DNA from: Staphylococcus delphini
Lineage (GTDB): Bacteria > Bacillota > Bacilli > Staphylococcales > Staphylococcaceae
Assembly: GCF_900636325.1 (NCBI RefSeq)
Contig: NZ_LR134263.1
Span: forward strand, 1,426,001-1,490,000
DNA: 64,000 nt
Direction: 5' to 3'
The stretch's first letter is position 1; each line of letters opens with the position of its first letter. The notes beneath the pieces were generated by a model. That model was given only the letters and a program-made list of their open reading frames with translations, did no database searches and was not told the DNA's origin. This document shows, one piece after another, positions 21,881-34,494 of this stretch. A program made the translations under genes and the position numbers.

Positions 21881-22056
21881 AAAAAAATCCCAAGCCAAAG
21901 AATTAACTTTGCCTTGGGACGAATTATTAGAATAATCCGCGGTTCCACCCAAATTAGTGTAGCCACTCTCTTTTATTTAAATTGAATCGTTACGCCAAAT
22001 CGAAGTGTTAAGCTTTCACCGTCCTTAACTCGCTTTATTTTTAATTTTAAATTATA
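21881..22056 (-). promoter_or_regulatory. Glycine T-box riboswitch and promoter of glyS
   Basis: On the minus strand the T-box core GGGTGGAACCGCGG is perfect (21938-21951). It is followed by a terminator: CCCAAGGCAAAG and CTTTGGCTTGGG arms (one mismatch) plus seven T residues (21881-21920). A -10 TATAAT lies at 22051-22056 with only a weak -35. The whole leader is under 200 bases, fitting the short glycyl class that lacks stems II and IIA/B. GGC at 21995-21997 followed by a purine is my candidate specifier codon. When uncharged tRNA-Gly binds, the antiterminator forms and glyS is transcribed. Confidence 0.93.
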
Positions 22057-22348
22057 CGAAAAAGAAAGGCAAGGAAAAACATAATTGTCTGATAATCCAT
22101 AACAAGTTATAATGGAAATTGTATTCAATAAAAAGATGCATTGATTTACGCCATAAGACTATTCTAGGTGATGTGACATAGTTATCGTTTTTTCGCTGAT
22201 GAATATGGATGCACATCACAAAGGAGTCAATTCGAGTAACAAATGATGATACGAGATGTAAAAAATATAGTGCTAATATGTAAAAAGGAGGCACTTCTGC
22301 TATTTAATTAGCATAACCGCTTATTTTGTCGGTTTTAAATAGACAGAG

Positions 22349-22975
22349 ATTCAGATAGAACTCAATCCAAGACAGGAACACATTGTTGAAATTGTAAAGT
22401 CTGATGGGCCTATTACTGGAGAAAAAATTGCGGAACAACTGAATTTAACACGTGCAACATTACGCCCAGACCTTGCTATATTAACGATGGCAGGATTTTT
22501 AGAGGCAAGACCGCGTGTCGGTTATTTTTATTCAGGCAAATCGAGTTCGCAACTTTTGACCGAGAAATTCAAAAAATATATTGTTAAAGATTACCAATCC
22601 CAGCCCGTCATTTTAAAAAGTAATGTTACCGTTTATGAAGCGATTTGTTCAATTTTTATTGAAGATGTAGGAACGTTATTTATCGTTAATGAAGATAATG
22701 AACTCGTAGGCGTATGTTCAAGAAAAGATTTGCTTAGAGCGTCGATGGCAGGACAAGATATTCATACGATGCCTGTCAATATCATTATGACACGTATGCC
22801 GAATATTGTTTTACTTAGAGAGAATGACCTCGTACTTTATGCTGCGAGACAAATGATTCATAAAGAAATCGACTCAATACCTATTGTAAGAGAAAAAGAT
22901 AACGGCAAATTTGAAGTCACTGGCCGTATCTCCAAAACGACGATTACGAAATTATTTGTATCGTTGTTCGATTAG
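22349..22975 (+). CDS. ccpN: CcpN-type transcriptional repressor (HTH plus CBS pair), apparent ATT start
   Basis: Predicted 208 residues from ATT (22349). The N-terminal helix-turn-helix reads GPITGEKIAEQLNLTRATLR then PDLAILTMAGFLEARPRVGY; two CBS domains follow (VKDYQSQPV, VGTLFIVNEDNELVGV, MPVNIIMTRMPN). In Bacillus subtilis CcpN represses gluconeogenic genes (gapB, pckA). The frame is closed by TAG at 22340-22342. The only in-frame ATG (22487) would delete the whole HTH. ATT 22349 gives QIELNPRQ, matching the expected start; ATA 22355 is the other option. The nearest good Shine-Dalgarno (AAAAAGGAGG, 22282-22291) is about 57 bases upstream. yqfL follows 14 bases later. Confidence 0.87.
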   Translation: MQIELNPRQEHIVEIVKSDGPITGEKIAEQLNLTRATLRPDLAILTMAGFLEARPRVGYFYSGKSSSQLLTEKFKKYIVKDYQSQPVILKSNVTVYEAICSIFIEDVGTLFIVNEDNELVGVCSRKDLLRASMAGQDIHTMPVNIIMTRMPNIVLLRENDLVLYAARQMIHKEIDSIPIVREKDNGKFEVTGRISKTTITKLFVSLFD

Positions 22976-22989
22976 TAGGAGGATAATCT

Positions 22990-23817
22990 ATGACGAATGT
23001 AAAAATCATTATTGCTTCAGACTCAGTGGGAGAAACAGCTGAGTTAGTTGCAAAAGCGTGTATGTCTCAATTTAATTATAGCGATTGTACAAATCATATT
23101 ATTCGCTATCCTTATATTGAAACGAAAGAAAATATAGATGAAGTCATAGCGGTTGCTAGAGAAGTAGAATCTATTATTATCTATACACTCGTGCGACCAG
23201 ATATTAGAGCGCATATTCAAGAAAATATCGATAAATATGGCCTCAAATCTGTCGACGTCATGGGACCAATGCTCAATGTAATGGAAGATACATTTCACAA
23301 AAAACCATTGAATGAGCCTGGTGTTGTGCATAAATTAGATGAAGATTACTTTAAAAAAATTGAAGCGATGGAATTTGCAGTGAAATATGACGACTGTAAA
23401 GATCCAAAAGGGTTACCTAAAGCGGATATAGTACTTATTGGTATCTCCCGTACATCAAAGACGCCTATTTCACAGTATTTAGCGCATAAACGTTATAAAG
23501 TGATGAACGTGCCGATCGTACCTGAAGTGACACCGCCGGAATCATTATTTGAAGTGGATCCGAAAAAATGTGTGGCACTCAAAATTAGTTCGGATAAATT
23601 AAATGCGATTCGAAAAGAGCGATTAAAACAACTTGGCTTATCGGATTCAGCACGTTATGCAACTGACCAACGTATTGCTGAAGAGTTAGCATATTTCAAT
23701 CAAATCGTCGAACGAATCGGTTGCCCAGTGCTCGATGTCTCTAACAAAGCGATTGAAGAGACGGCGAATAATATTATCCAAATTATTGAGCATAATCATT
23801 CCTTTACGAGTGAATAA
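22990..23817 (+). CDS. yqfL: Bifunctional kinase/pyrophosphorylase of the YqfL/PpsR (DUF299) family
   Basis: 275 residues. The DUF299 opening [20 protein letters not shown] and the P-loop GISRTSKTP (about residues 155-163) are clear. Family members phosphorylate and dephosphorylate pyruvate phosphate dikinase or PEP synthase using ADP. In B. subtilis YqfL affects CcpN activity and the pair is co-transcribed. The same order here (ccpN then yqfL) supports a carbon-switch module. The target in this organism is not visible in the window. A ribosome binding site TAGGAGG precedes the start. Confidence 0.92.
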   Translation: MTNVKIIIASDSVGETAELVAKACMSQFNYSDCTNHIIRYPYIETKENIDEVIAVAREVESIIIYTLVRPDIRAHIQENIDKYGLKSVDVMGPMLNVMEDTFHKKPLNEPGVVHKLDEDYFKKIEAMEFAVKYDDCKDPKGLPKADIVLIGISRTSKTPISQYLAHKRYKVMNVPIVPEVTPPESLFEVDPKKCVALKISSDKLNAIRKERLKQLGLSDSARYATDQRIAEELAYFNQIVERIGCPVLDVSNKAIEETANNIIQIIEHNHSFTSE

Positions 23818-23889
23818 GTTGTACAATGTTAAAACTATGTGTAAATTCTACCCATAGCATAGAGATGAATGGTAATACAAGGTGATGAC

Positions 23890-26804
<2,915 letters not shown>

Positions 26805-26812
26805 TACAAATG

Positions 26813-26848
26813 AAAGGGATGGCGACAGAGGATGTCCCATTCCTTTTT
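26813..26848 (+). terminator. sigA terminator
   Basis: AAAGGGATGG and CCATTCCTTT arms with one G-T pair, an inner GACA/TGTC pairing, then TTTTTAT. Located 8 bases after the sigA stop. Confidence 0.75.
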
Positions 26849-26879
26849 ATTATGATTATCAATATGAAGGAGAAACATC

Positions 26880-27557
26880 ATGATTCCTATTAATAAACGA
26901 CTGGATAAAGTAAGTGAGTTCGTGCAAGGGGACGTGCTTGCAGATATTGGTTCTGACCATGCATTTTTACCCATTTATTGTATTCAAAATGGCACGATTC
27001 AACGAGCGATTGCAGGAGAAGTCATTCAAGGCCCTTACCAATCTGCACTAACGAATGTAGCGACACATGGCTATCAAGGACAAATTGATGTTCGTTTAGG
27101 TAATGGCTTAACGATATTAAAACCAACAGACCGCGTCGATACTGTAACGATTTGTGGCATGGGAGGTCCGCTCATCACGCGCATTTTAACTGAAGGGATT
27201 TCATATATTCCAAATCAACCGAGACTCGTCCTCCAATCTAATATTCAAAGTGAACCGATTCGTCGTTTTTTACAACAACACGGCTATCGCATTACAACAG
27301 AAACTTTGATAAAAGAACGTGCACATATTTATGAAATTATCGTTGCAGACCCAGGAAATATGCAATTATCTGACAGAGACTTTAAATTTGGTCCATACCT
27401 TCATCCAGAACCGAATGCACTGTTTGTAGAAAAATGGGAGCGTGAACTCGTAGCATTAGCAGATATTAAGCAACAATTAGATCCTGATAAGCATCATCAT
27501 CGTTATCAAGAAATTGAAGCTCAAGAAAACGACATTAAAGAGGTGTTATCACAATGA
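26880..27557 (+). CDS. trmK: tRNA (adenine22-N1)-methyltransferase TrmK
   Basis: 225 residues. The SAM-binding ADIGSDHAFLPIY motif is near residue 20, with VTICGMGGPLI further on; both are typical of the TrmK family (formerly DUF633). It makes m1A22 in tRNA. In S. aureus the gene is reported as essential (family knowledge). GAAGGAG precedes the start. The stop overlaps the next gene by four bases, a conserved pairing. Confidence 0.92.
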   Translation: MIPINKRLDKVSEFVQGDVLADIGSDHAFLPIYCIQNGTIQRAIAGEVIQGPYQSALTNVATHGYQGQIDVRLGNGLTILKPTDRVDTVTICGMGGPLITRILTEGISYIPNQPRLVLQSNIQSEPIRRFLQQHGYRITTETLIKERAHIYEIIVADPGNMQLSDRDFKFGPYLHPEPNALFVEKWERELVALADIKQQLDPDKHHHRYQEIEAQENDIKEVLSQ

Positions 27558-28657
27558 AATTACATGAACTGCTAACAACATTAAATCAAGAAGTACCGTT
27601 TCATACTGCTGAATCTTGGGATAATGTCGGTTTACTCATCGGGGATCAACAAAGTGAAGTCAACGGCATTTTAACGACGTTAGATTGTACGTTAGATGTT
27701 GTAGAGGAAGCAGTCAACCAAAATATTAACACCATTATCGCACACCATCCGCTTATTTTTAAAGGCGTGAAACACATTACAGAAGATGGCGGCTACGGTT
27801 CGATTTTATATCGTCTCATTCAAAACAATATCAATTTGATTGCATTGCATACGAATTTAGATGTCCATCCAAAAGGCGTCAATGCGATGCTAGCTAAAAA
27901 GTTAGGCTTAAAAAATAATGAAGTGTTAGATAGACAAACAACGGCGTATTATAAAGTTCAAGTGTTCATTCCAAAAGAAAATGCACAGGCCTTTAAAGAT
28001 ACTTTAGCTGACCATGGTTTGGCGACTGAGGGTAATTATGAATATTGTTTTTTCAATGCTGAAGGACAAGGTCAATTTAAGCCTGTGGGAGAAGCGAATC
28101 CACATATTGGACAAATGGGTAATATTGAAACGGTTAATGAACTCAAAATTGAATTTATGATTCGTAGCGGTCAAATGACATTCGTTCAAGAACTTATTGA
28201 AGCAAATCATCCATATGAAACACCTGTATATGATTTTATACCGATGAAAAAAATGAGTCAGTATGGCCTCGGCATGATAGGCGATTTACCTGAACCGCAG
28301 TCAGTTGAAAGTTTTGTTCAATCAGTGAAAAAAGTGCTCAAGATGCCAAGTGTGCGTTATATCGGCAATCGAGTCGAGACAATTCAACGTGTTGCAATCG
28401 TTGGCGGTGCAGGGATAGGTTTTGAAAACCTTGCACATCAACGTGGTGCAGACTTGTTTATTACAGGGGACATTAAACATCATGAAGCGTTAGATGCTAA
28501 AATGGCTGGAATCAATCTATTAGACATCAACCATTATAGTGAATATGTAATGAAAGAAGGCTTAGTATCACTACTACTTGATTGGTTACCAGATGTATCA
28601 ACACAAATACCACTTAAAGCATCAACCGTACACACTGATCCTTACGATTATATGTAG
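27554..28657 (+). CDS. Nif3-like dinuclear metal-centre protein
   Basis: 367 residues. The NIF3 fold is shown by SWDNVGLLIGD, IIAHHPLIFKG, LIALHTNLDVHPKGVN and the C-terminal GDIKHHEALDA, all carrying the metal-binding His and Asp residues. A PII/CutA-like domain is inserted in the middle (about residues 125-235), as in the long Gram-positive versions. It is often annotated GTP cyclohydrolase 1 type 2 homolog; the real substrate is unknown. It overlaps trmK by ATGA. Confidence 0.9.
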   Translation: MKLHELLTTLNQEVPFHTAESWDNVGLLIGDQQSEVNGILTTLDCTLDVVEEAVNQNINTIIAHHPLIFKGVKHITEDGGYGSILYRLIQNNINLIALHTNLDVHPKGVNAMLAKKLGLKNNEVLDRQTTAYYKVQVFIPKENAQAFKDTLADHGLATEGNYEYCFFNAEGQGQFKPVGEANPHIGQMGNIETVNELKIEFMIRSGQMTFVQELIEANHPYETPVYDFIPMKKMSQYGLGMIGDLPEPQSVESFVQSVKKVLKMPSVRYIGNRVETIQRVAIVGGAGIGFENLAHQRGADLFITGDIKHHEALDAKMAGINLLDINHYSEYVMKEGLVSLLLDWLPDVSTQIPLKASTVHTDPYDYM

Positions 28658-28736
28658 ACGAGAATGTTCATTTGGACATAATTGAGATATGTTCAAACGC
28701 TTACCAAAAAACACATATGCAAAAATTTAAACAGTG

Positions 28737-28769
28737 AAAAAGCCTGAGATGCAACCTCCCAGGCTTTTT
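28737..28769. terminator. Bidirectional terminator, Nif3-like gene / ispH
   Basis: Perfect 10-bp stem AAAAAGCCTG (28737-28746) with CAGGCTTTTT (28760-28769), 13-base loop, between two convergent genes. Confidence 0.85.
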
Positions 28770-28799
28770 ATAATGTCCCTTTACTCAATGAAACATGAT

Positions 28800-29768
28800 T
28801 TATTCCATAATTTTAACCGGTTTAGCTTTTTTAATTTTAGGTAAGATTTTTTCAACCGGTACGTTAGAGGCAGTGACATGTGTTTCAGGATTCATTGGAT
28901 CATAATCTTTTAAGAAATTAATCACTTCTTTAACAATAGGGGTAGGGGTTGAAGCACCCGCAGTCACCGCAACTGTTTCCACGCCTTCTAACCAACGCAA
29001 ATCAAGCTGTGATAAGTCAGCAATACGATAAGAATTTGTATGTGCAATATCTTTTGACACTTGCGCAAGACGATTTGAATTATTACTTTTTGGATCGCCT
29101 ACAACGATGAGTAGATCTGCAGCACCCGCTTGATCTGCAACTGCTTCTTGACGTACTTGTGTCGCTTGACAAATCTCTTTATGCTGCTCGACATGAGGGA
29201 AGCGCTCTTGTAAATCATCCATTAAATGTGAGACATCCCATTGTGACATTGTTGTTTGATTGGTCACGATTAAAGGATAGTCGTTCAGTGTATCGGGCAA
29301 CGCTTCAACGTCTTCTTTCGTTTCCACGAGATAAACGATATCAGGTGCGACACCAACAGCTCCCTCTGGCTCAGGATGTCCTTTTTTACCAATATAGACA
29401 ACATGATAGCCCTGCGCTTTTTTATCCCGAATGAGTTGATGGGTATTTTCAACATCTGGACATGTCGCGTCAATACATGTCAATCCTTTATCTTTGGCAC
29501 GTCTTTTAACTTCCGGTGATACACCGTGTGCAGTGAAGATAACTGTTCCTTCATTAATCTGATCTAATATTTCTAAACGATTCGGTCCGTCTAATGTAAT
29601 AATTCCGTCTGATTCAAAAGCATCTGTCACGTGCTTGTTATGCACAATCATTCCTAATATATATATCGGACGTGGTAAGTTTGGATCAAGTGATGCATTA
29701 CGCGCAATCACCATCGCATCGACCACGCCATAGCAATAACCACGTGGGGTAATTTTAATGATTTCCAT
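28800..29768 (-). CDS. ispH: 4-hydroxy-3-methylbut-2-enyl diphosphate reductase IspH
   Basis: 322 residues. The three iron-sulfur cysteines are Cys12 (PRGYCYGV), Cys103 (DATCPDV) and Cys200 ([11 protein letters not shown]). HPEPEGAVG and PKSNNSNRL are also conserved. IspH is the last enzyme of the MEP pathway. Staphylococci make isoprenoids by the mevalonate route, so IspH together with IspG (also in this window) is unexpected. I know that some non-aureus staphylococci carry MEP genes, as the intermedius group does. AAAGGAGG lies 12 bases before the ATG, rather far. Confidence 0.95.
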   Translation of the reverse strand: MEIIKITPRGYCYGVVDAMVIARNASLDPNLPRPIYILGMIVHNKHVTDAFESDGIITLDGPNRLEILDQINEGTVIFTAHGVSPEVKRRAKDKGLTCIDATCPDVENTHQLIRDKKAQGYHVVYIGKKGHPEPEGAVGVAPDIVYLVETKEDVEALPDTLNDYPLIVTNQTTMSQWDVSHLMDDLQERFPHVEQHKEICQATQVRQEAVADQAGAADLLIVVGDPKSNNSNRLAQVSKDIAHTNSYRIADLSQLDLRWLEGVETVAVTAGASTPTPIVKEVINFLKDYDPMNPETHVTASNVPVEKILPKIKKAKPVKIME

Positions 29769-29912
29769 TCTGTAAGCGAACCTCCTTTAATAACTCATTA
29801 TACCAATTACACAGCAGTTTTAAAATTAATACACAACTAGCGATTTGTAAAGTCAAGGACATTAAAAACTAAAAACATTCACTTGCATGTTTTCATTAAT
29901 CATAAATTCATT

Positions 29913-29918
29913 TATAAT
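29913..29918 (+). promoter_or_regulatory. Candidate cshB promoter -10
   Basis: TATAAT at 29913-29918, about 30 bases before the cshB start. The hexamer at 17 bases upstream is a poor -35 (TTTTCA). Confidence 0.4.
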
Positions 29919-29948
29919 ATAGAGACGAATCTTTAAGGAGGCCAAACC

Positions 29949-31283
29949 ATGGCAAAGCATCCATTTGACCAATTTCGTTTTGATTCAACTTTAATTGAAG
30001 CAATAACGGCATTAAATTTTAAACAACCGACAGAAATACAACAACGTGTTATCCCTAAAATTATGAAGCAAGTCAATCTTATTGGTCAATCACAAACAGG
30101 GACAGGTAAATCACATGCATTTCTTTTACCATTATTCCAACAAATCGACCCAGAAATTCACGAGCCACAATCTATCATTGTAGCGCCAACACGTGAACTT
30201 GCAACACAATTATATCAAGCAGCCACACAATTAAGTGAATATAAAACAGGGATTAAAGTGAGTTTGTTTATCGGTGGCACGGATTTTGAAAAAGACAAAC
30301 AAAAAACGACAGTACAACCCCAGTTAATTATCGGGACACCGACACGTATTAACGATTTGGCTAAAATTGGTGCACTCCACGTTCATCTTGCGCATTATTT
30401 AGTCATTGACGAAGCTGACTTAATGATTGACTTAGGTTTAATTGAGGAAGTCGATCAAATCGCTGCAAAACTTGATGATGACGCAAAAATGGCTGTATTT
30501 AGTGCAACCATTCCCAAATCATTACATCCATTTTTAAATAAATATTTAGAACATCCTGAATTTGTCGAAGTGAAGAGCGAGACGAAAAACAAAAAAAGTA
30601 TCGAATTTTATCTCATCCCAACTAAAGGGGCTCAAAAAATCGAAAAAGCAGTTGCATTGTTTGAAATGTTGAATCCATACTTAGCAATCATCTTCTGTAA
30701 CAGTAGAGACAGTGCCAATCAACTTGCCATTGAACTTCAACATCAAGGCATTCAAGTGGGTATGATTCATGGTGGTTTAACGCCTCGTGAACGTAAACAA
30801 CAAATGAAACGAATTCGTAACCTTGAATTCCAATATGTGATTGCGAGTGATCTTGCTTCTCGTGGTATTGATATTGAAGGGGTGAGTCATGTCATTAACT
30901 TTGACGTCCCTAAAGATATTGATTTCTTTACGCACCGTGTTGGCCGTACAGGCAGAGGGAATTATAAAGGTGTGGCGATTACACTTTATACACCTGAAGA
31001 AGATGGTTTAATTGCGGCTATCGAAAACAAAGGCTATCATTTTGAAAATGTCGATATTAAAGATGGCGAATTAAAGCCAATCAAAGCGCATAATACACGA
31101 CAATTGCGTCAAAAACAGGATGACCATATTACACAAAAAGTAAAACATAAAGTGAAGCGCAATACGAAAAAGAAAGTCAAACCGGGCTATAAGAAGAAAT
31201 ACAAACAAGAACTCGAACAACTGAAACGCCAAGAAAAACGTCAATTTAGTCGTATGAAAAAGCGTCAATCTCGAAAAAAATAG
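29949..31283 (+). CDS. cshB: DEAD-box RNA helicase CshB
   Basis: 444 residues. Helicase motifs are in order: the Q motif (FKQPTEIQQ), AQTGTGKS-like motif I (SQTGTGKSHAF), PTRELA, DEAD (VIDEADLMIDLG), SAT (FSATIP), and HRVGRTGRG. The C-terminal tail is strongly Lys/Arg-rich (KVKRNTKKKVKPGYKKK), as in CshB. It unwinds RNA in cold adaptation and ribosome assembly. AAGGAGG precedes the start. nfo follows 24 bases later and is probably co-transcribed. Confidence 0.93.
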   Translation: MAKHPFDQFRFDSTLIEAITALNFKQPTEIQQRVIPKIMKQVNLIGQSQTGTGKSHAFLLPLFQQIDPEIHEPQSIIVAPTRELATQLYQAATQLSEYKTGIKVSLFIGGTDFEKDKQKTTVQPQLIIGTPTRINDLAKIGALHVHLAHYLVIDEADLMIDLGLIEEVDQIAAKLDDDAKMAVFSATIPKSLHPFLNKYLEHPEFVEVKSETKNKKSIEFYLIPTKGAQKIEKAVALFEMLNPYLAIIFCNSRDSANQLAIELQHQGIQVGMIHGGLTPRERKQQMKRIRNLEFQYVIASDLASRGIDIEGVSHVINFDVPKDIDFFTHRVGRTGRGNYKGVAITLYTPEEDGLIAAIENKGYHFENVDIKDGELKPIKAHNTRQLRQKQDDHITQKVKHKVKRNTKKKVKPGYKKKYKQELEQLKRQEKRQFSRMKKRQSRKK

Positions 31284-31307
31284 TTCATTAAAAAGGATAG
31301 GATAAAT

Positions 31308-32201
31308 ATGTTAATCGGATCACATGTGTCTATGAGTGGTAAAAAAATGTTAGAAGCATCAGCAGAAGAAGCACATCAATACGGTGCTTCAACATTTATG
31401 ATTTATACAGGTGCACCTCAAAACACACGTCGTAAAGCGATTGAGGACCTGAATATCGAAGCAGGCCATAAAGCGATGGAACGTTACAATCTTTCTAATA
31501 TTGTCGTGCATGCGCCTTATATTATTAATATCGCGAATACGCAAAAGCCAGAAGTGTTTGAATTAGGTGTTAACTTTCTACAAAATGAAATTGAACGAAC
31601 TGAAGCACTTGGTGCGAAAGATATTGTGTTACATCCAGGTGCGCATGTCGGTGCTGGTGCTGAAGTAGGTATTAAGCGTATTATCGAAGGGTTAAATGAA
31701 GTTTTAACGAATCAAAACGATGTCAGAATTGCATTAGAAACGATGGCAGGTAAAGGTTCAGAAATCGGTAGAACTTTTGAAGAAATCGCACAAATTATCG
31801 ATGGCGTTACCAATAATGAACGCTTATCTGTTTGTCTCGATACGTGTCATATTCACGATGCGGGCTATGATGTCGTCAATGATTTTGATAGTGTTTTAAA
31901 CGAATTCGACCGTATTATTGGTGTCGACCGTATTAAAGTTGTCCACGTTAACGATAGTAAAAATCCGATATCAGCACATAAAGACCGTCATGAAAATATC
32001 GGTTTTGGACATATCGGATTTGATGCATTAAATTACGTGGTACATCATGAACAATTTAAAAATATCCCTAAAATTTTAGAAACACCATACGTCGGTGAAG
32101 ACAAGAAAAATAAAAAGCCACCGTATCGTTATGAGATTGAAGCATTCAAAAATGAAACGTTTGATCCAGAAATGAAAAACAAAATTATATCACAAGCATA
32201 A
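31308..32201 (+). CDS. nfo: Endonuclease IV (AP endonuclease)
   Basis: 297 residues. It opens [15 protein letters not shown]. The endonuclease IV signatures are visible, including [22 protein letters not shown] and HVNDSKNP followed by [12 protein letters not shown]; these contain the zinc-cluster His, Glu and Asp residues. It cleaves DNA 5' to abasic sites in base excision repair. AAAGGATAGG precedes the start. A terminator follows. Confidence 0.96.
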   Translation: MLIGSHVSMSGKKMLEASAEEAHQYGASTFMIYTGAPQNTRRKAIEDLNIEAGHKAMERYNLSNIVVHAPYIINIANTQKPEVFELGVNFLQNEIERTEALGAKDIVLHPGAHVGAGAEVGIKRIIEGLNEVLTNQNDVRIALETMAGKGSEIGRTFEEIAQIIDGVTNNERLSVCLDTCHIHDAGYDVVNDFDSVLNEFDRIIGVDRIKVVHVNDSKNPISAHKDRHENIGFGHIGFDALNYVVHHEQFKNIPKILETPYVGEDKKNKKPPYRYEIEAFKNETFDPEMKNKIISQA

Positions 32202-32211
32202 TCAACGCTTT

Positions 32212-32250
32212 AAAACAGCCGTATCTCAATTGAGGTAGGGTTGTTTTTAT
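32212..32250 (+). terminator. nfo terminator
   Basis: AACAGCC-GTATCTC and GAGGTAG-GGTTGTT arms (one G/G mismatch, two G-T pairs) around AATT, then TTTTATTTTT. Confidence 0.75.
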
Positions 32251-32301
32251 TTTTACAATATGAGCTACACTTGTTTTCTCACTTTAAACCCACTTTAATT
32301 G

Positions 32302-32310
32302 TGGTATAAT
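32302..32310 (+). promoter_or_regulatory. znuC operon promoter, extended -10
   Basis: TGG followed directly by TATAAT (32305-32310). The -35 is poor. The candidate Zur site lies 12 bases downstream, where a bound repressor would block transcription. Confidence 0.6.
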
Positions 32311-32322
32311 AATAAAGTCTTA

Positions 32323-32337
32323 TCGTAAACGTTACTA
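32323..32337 (+). promoter_or_regulatory. Candidate Zur box
   Basis: TCGTAAACGTTACTA resembles the Bacillus Zur box (TCGTAAT-N-ATTACGA) in a 7-1-7 layout; the left half matches 6 of 7 and the right half is weaker. It lies just downstream of the -10 of the operon that encodes Zur itself. Confidence 0.5.
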
Positions 32338-32385
32338 TTTACATTTCCGTAAAGGCGCGTTATAGTTAGAGATTGAGGTGAAAAA

Positions 32386-33156
32386 ATGTCACAACCTGTA
32401 TTTGAACTCAAAAATATAGATTTCTTTTACGAACATAAAAAAGTGCTAGAAAATATTAATATTCGTATTCATCATGGCCAGTTTTTGGCTATTGTCGGTC
32501 CGAATGGGGCAGGGAAATCAACGCTCCTTAAATTAATATTAGGCATTTTACCTATTCAAAAAGGGGAGATTTATATTGACGGTGAATCTTACAATAAGAA
32601 ATTAACGACTGATAAAATTAGTTATGTGTCTCAAAAAGCATCGTCCGTTACTGCAGGTTTTCCAGCAACCGTGAATGAGGTTGTATTGAGCGGCCTGACA
32701 CGTAAGAAAAAACTGTTTAAATGGTTTAGTAAAGAAGACGATCACAAAGTGGATCAAGTACTAGAAAGACTGAATATCTCAACACTAAAACATAAAAATA
32801 TCGCACAGCTTTCTGGCGGTCAACAGCAACGTGTATTAATTGCACGTGCCTTAGTGTCTGACCCTGCTGTACTCGTTTTAGATGAACCGACGAATGGGAT
32901 TGATGCCAAACATGTGGGTGAGTTTTATGAAACATTAAGCCATCTCAAACAAGAAGGTGTGACGATTATTCTCGTGACACATGACATCGGTGTCGTTGCT
33001 GATACAGCTACAGATGTGGCTTGTTTAAATAAGCACCTTCACTTCCATGGTGCAGTCAGTGAATTTAAATCATTAGATGAAGTAGAAATATCAAAAATCT
33101 ATGGTCACCCCATTAAATTTGTAGACCATAAACATGATAGGGATTGTTGTGTATGA
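32386..33156 (+). CDS. znuC: Zinc ABC transporter ATP-binding protein
   Basis: 256 residues. Walker A is GPNGAGKST, the signature is LSGGQQQR, Walker B is VLVLDEPTNGID and the H-loop is VTHDIG. The tail HKHDRDCCV is rich in His and Cys, common in metal-transport ATPases. It pairs with the permease that overlaps its stop codon and with the Zur repressor downstream. The same operon in S. aureus (mreA-mreB-zur) is zinc-responsive. No solute-binding protein gene is in the cluster, so that partner must be encoded elsewhere. Confidence 0.9.
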   Translation: MSQPVFELKNIDFFYEHKKVLENINIRIHHGQFLAIVGPNGAGKSTLLKLILGILPIQKGEIYIDGESYNKKLTTDKISYVSQKASSVTAGFPATVNEVVLSGLTRKKKLFKWFSKEDDHKVDQVLERLNISTLKHKNIAQLSGGQQQRVLIARALVSDPAVLVLDEPTNGIDAKHVGEFYETLSHLKQEGVTIILVTHDIGVVADTATDVACLNKHLHFHGAVSEFKSLDEVEISKIYGHPIKFVDHKHDRDCCV

Positions 33157-34040
33157 TTGATGCAATATTAAATTTTGAATTTATCAGATACTCATTTATT
33201 AGTGGGATACTCATTGGTTTGATTGCACCACTCATCGGGACATTTATCGTGGTGAGGCGTCTCTCATTGATTGCCGATGCACTGAGTCACGTCACGTTAG
33301 GCGGTATCTCATTCGGGATGTTTTTAATTACACTCTCACCGCTATTTGCATTCGTTAATCCAATCTGGACAGGGATTCTATTTGCGATAATTGGTGCACT
33401 GCTCATTGAATATTTGAGAACTTCATATAAAAATTATCAAGAAATTGCGATACCGATTATTATGAGTACAGGTATTGGTTTAAGTGCTATTTTTATTTCG
33501 TTGGCTAAAGGGTTTAATCAAGAACTTGTCGGTTTACTGTTCGGTTCAATCAGCGCGGTATCCATGAGTGATTTAATTACTATTGTAACCATCTCTGTTT
33601 TAGTGCTAGCTTTCATTATGTTGTTTTATAAAGAATTGTTCATCCTGTCTTTCGATACAGAATATAGCCAAGTGATTGGCATTCCGAAATGGATACAATT
33701 TTTGTTTATTGTAATTGTCGCACTTGTTATTTCTGCATCGATGCGTGTCATTGGTGTGCTGTTAGTGAGTGCACTCATCACTTTACCTGTCGCTATTGCA
33801 ATGCGTTGGACAAAAGGGTTTAAACAATTTATATTAATAAGTATCATTATCGGAGAGTTTTCAGTTATTGTAGGGCTAGTTACAGCGTTTTATTTAAATA
33901 TCTCACCTGGTGGAATCATCGTAGTAATTTTAGTCATCATGTTAGGTTTAACACTTTTCTATCAGTCCTTTGTTACTGGGAAACTAAAAGGAGTGAAGCG
34001 TAATGAAAATGGAAGAAGCCATTCGTATATTGAAAAATAA
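33153..34040 (+). CDS. znuB: Zinc ABC transporter permease
   Basis: 295 residues with about eight hydrophobic helices, of the ABC-3 family. The conserved start [20 protein letters not shown] and [17 protein letters not shown] are clear. ATG 33153 overlaps the znuC stop (ATGA); an in-frame TTG at 33144 has no support. It forms the membrane channel for the ZnuC ATPase. It overlaps zur by 38 bases at its 3' end. Confidence 0.92.
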   Translation: MIDAILNFEFIRYSFISGILIGLIAPLIGTFIVVRRLSLIADALSHVTLGGISFGMFLITLSPLFAFVNPIWTGILFAIIGALLIEYLRTSYKNYQEIAIPIIMSTGIGLSAIFISLAKGFNQELVGLLFGSISAVSMSDLITIVTISVLVLAFIMLFYKELFILSFDTEYSQVIGIPKWIQFLFIVIVALVISASMRVIGVLLVSALITLPVAIAMRWTKGFKQFILISIIIGEFSVIVGLVTAFYLNISPGGIIVVILVIMLGLTLFYQSFVTGKLKGVKRNENGRSHSYIEK

Positions 34041-34410
34041 TGGGCATAAATATACAGATAAACGTCGAGATATGATTGAAATGTTTATCAACGAGGATAA
34101 ATACATTAATGCAAAAACAGTGCAGCAACAATTGAACAACGATTATCCAGGAATTTCATTTGATACGATCTATCGTAATCTCCATCTATTTAAAACTTTG
34201 GGAATTATTGAGGGAACTGAGTTGGATGGAGAAATGAAATTCCGTGCTGCATGTACGTCACATCACCATCATCATTTTATTTGCACCGTTTGTGGTGATA
34301 CGAAAGTCATTGATTTTTGCCCAATGACAGAAATTAAAGCATCATTGCCTAATGTAGAGATTGAAATGCATAAATTAGAAGTATACGGCATGTGTGAAAA
34401 ATGTAAATAA
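34003..34410 (+). CDS. zur: Fur-family zinc uptake regulator Zur
   Basis: 135 residues. The winged helix ends with [13 protein letters not shown] histidine cluster (HHHHHFIC) follows, then two CxxC pairs (CTVCGD and CEKC), which form the structural zinc site. Fur-family relatives PerR and Fur share this fold, but the location behind zinc transporter genes points to Zur. The start, after AAAGGAGTG, lies inside znuB; an ATG two codons later is an alternative. It probably represses its own operon. Confidence 0.93.
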   Translation: MKMEEAIRILKNNGHKYTDKRRDMIEMFINEDKYINAKTVQQQLNNDYPGISFDTIYRNLHLFKTLGIIEGTELDGEMKFRAACTSHHHHHFICTVCGDTKVIDFCPMTEIKASLPNVEIEMHKLEVYGMCEKCK

Positions 34411-34413
34411 TAA

Positions 34414-34452
34414 AAAAGGAGCTAGGACATTAAGTTTCCTCAGCTCCTTTAC
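34414..34452 (+). terminator. zur terminator
   Basis: AAAAGGAGCT and AGCTCCTTTT arms, a perfect 10-bp pairing, with a large loop. Contains the same GCTAGGACATT core as the dnaK and rpmG terminators. Confidence 0.8.
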
Positions 34453-34494
34453 TATATTTTGTTGTGTATACCAAGTGATGAGGCTTGAAAACTT

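Noticed and set aside
22052-22294. 80-residue ORF on the minus strand in the glyS-ccpN gap
   Set aside because: AT-rich chance frame covering the promoter region, with no ribosome binding site.
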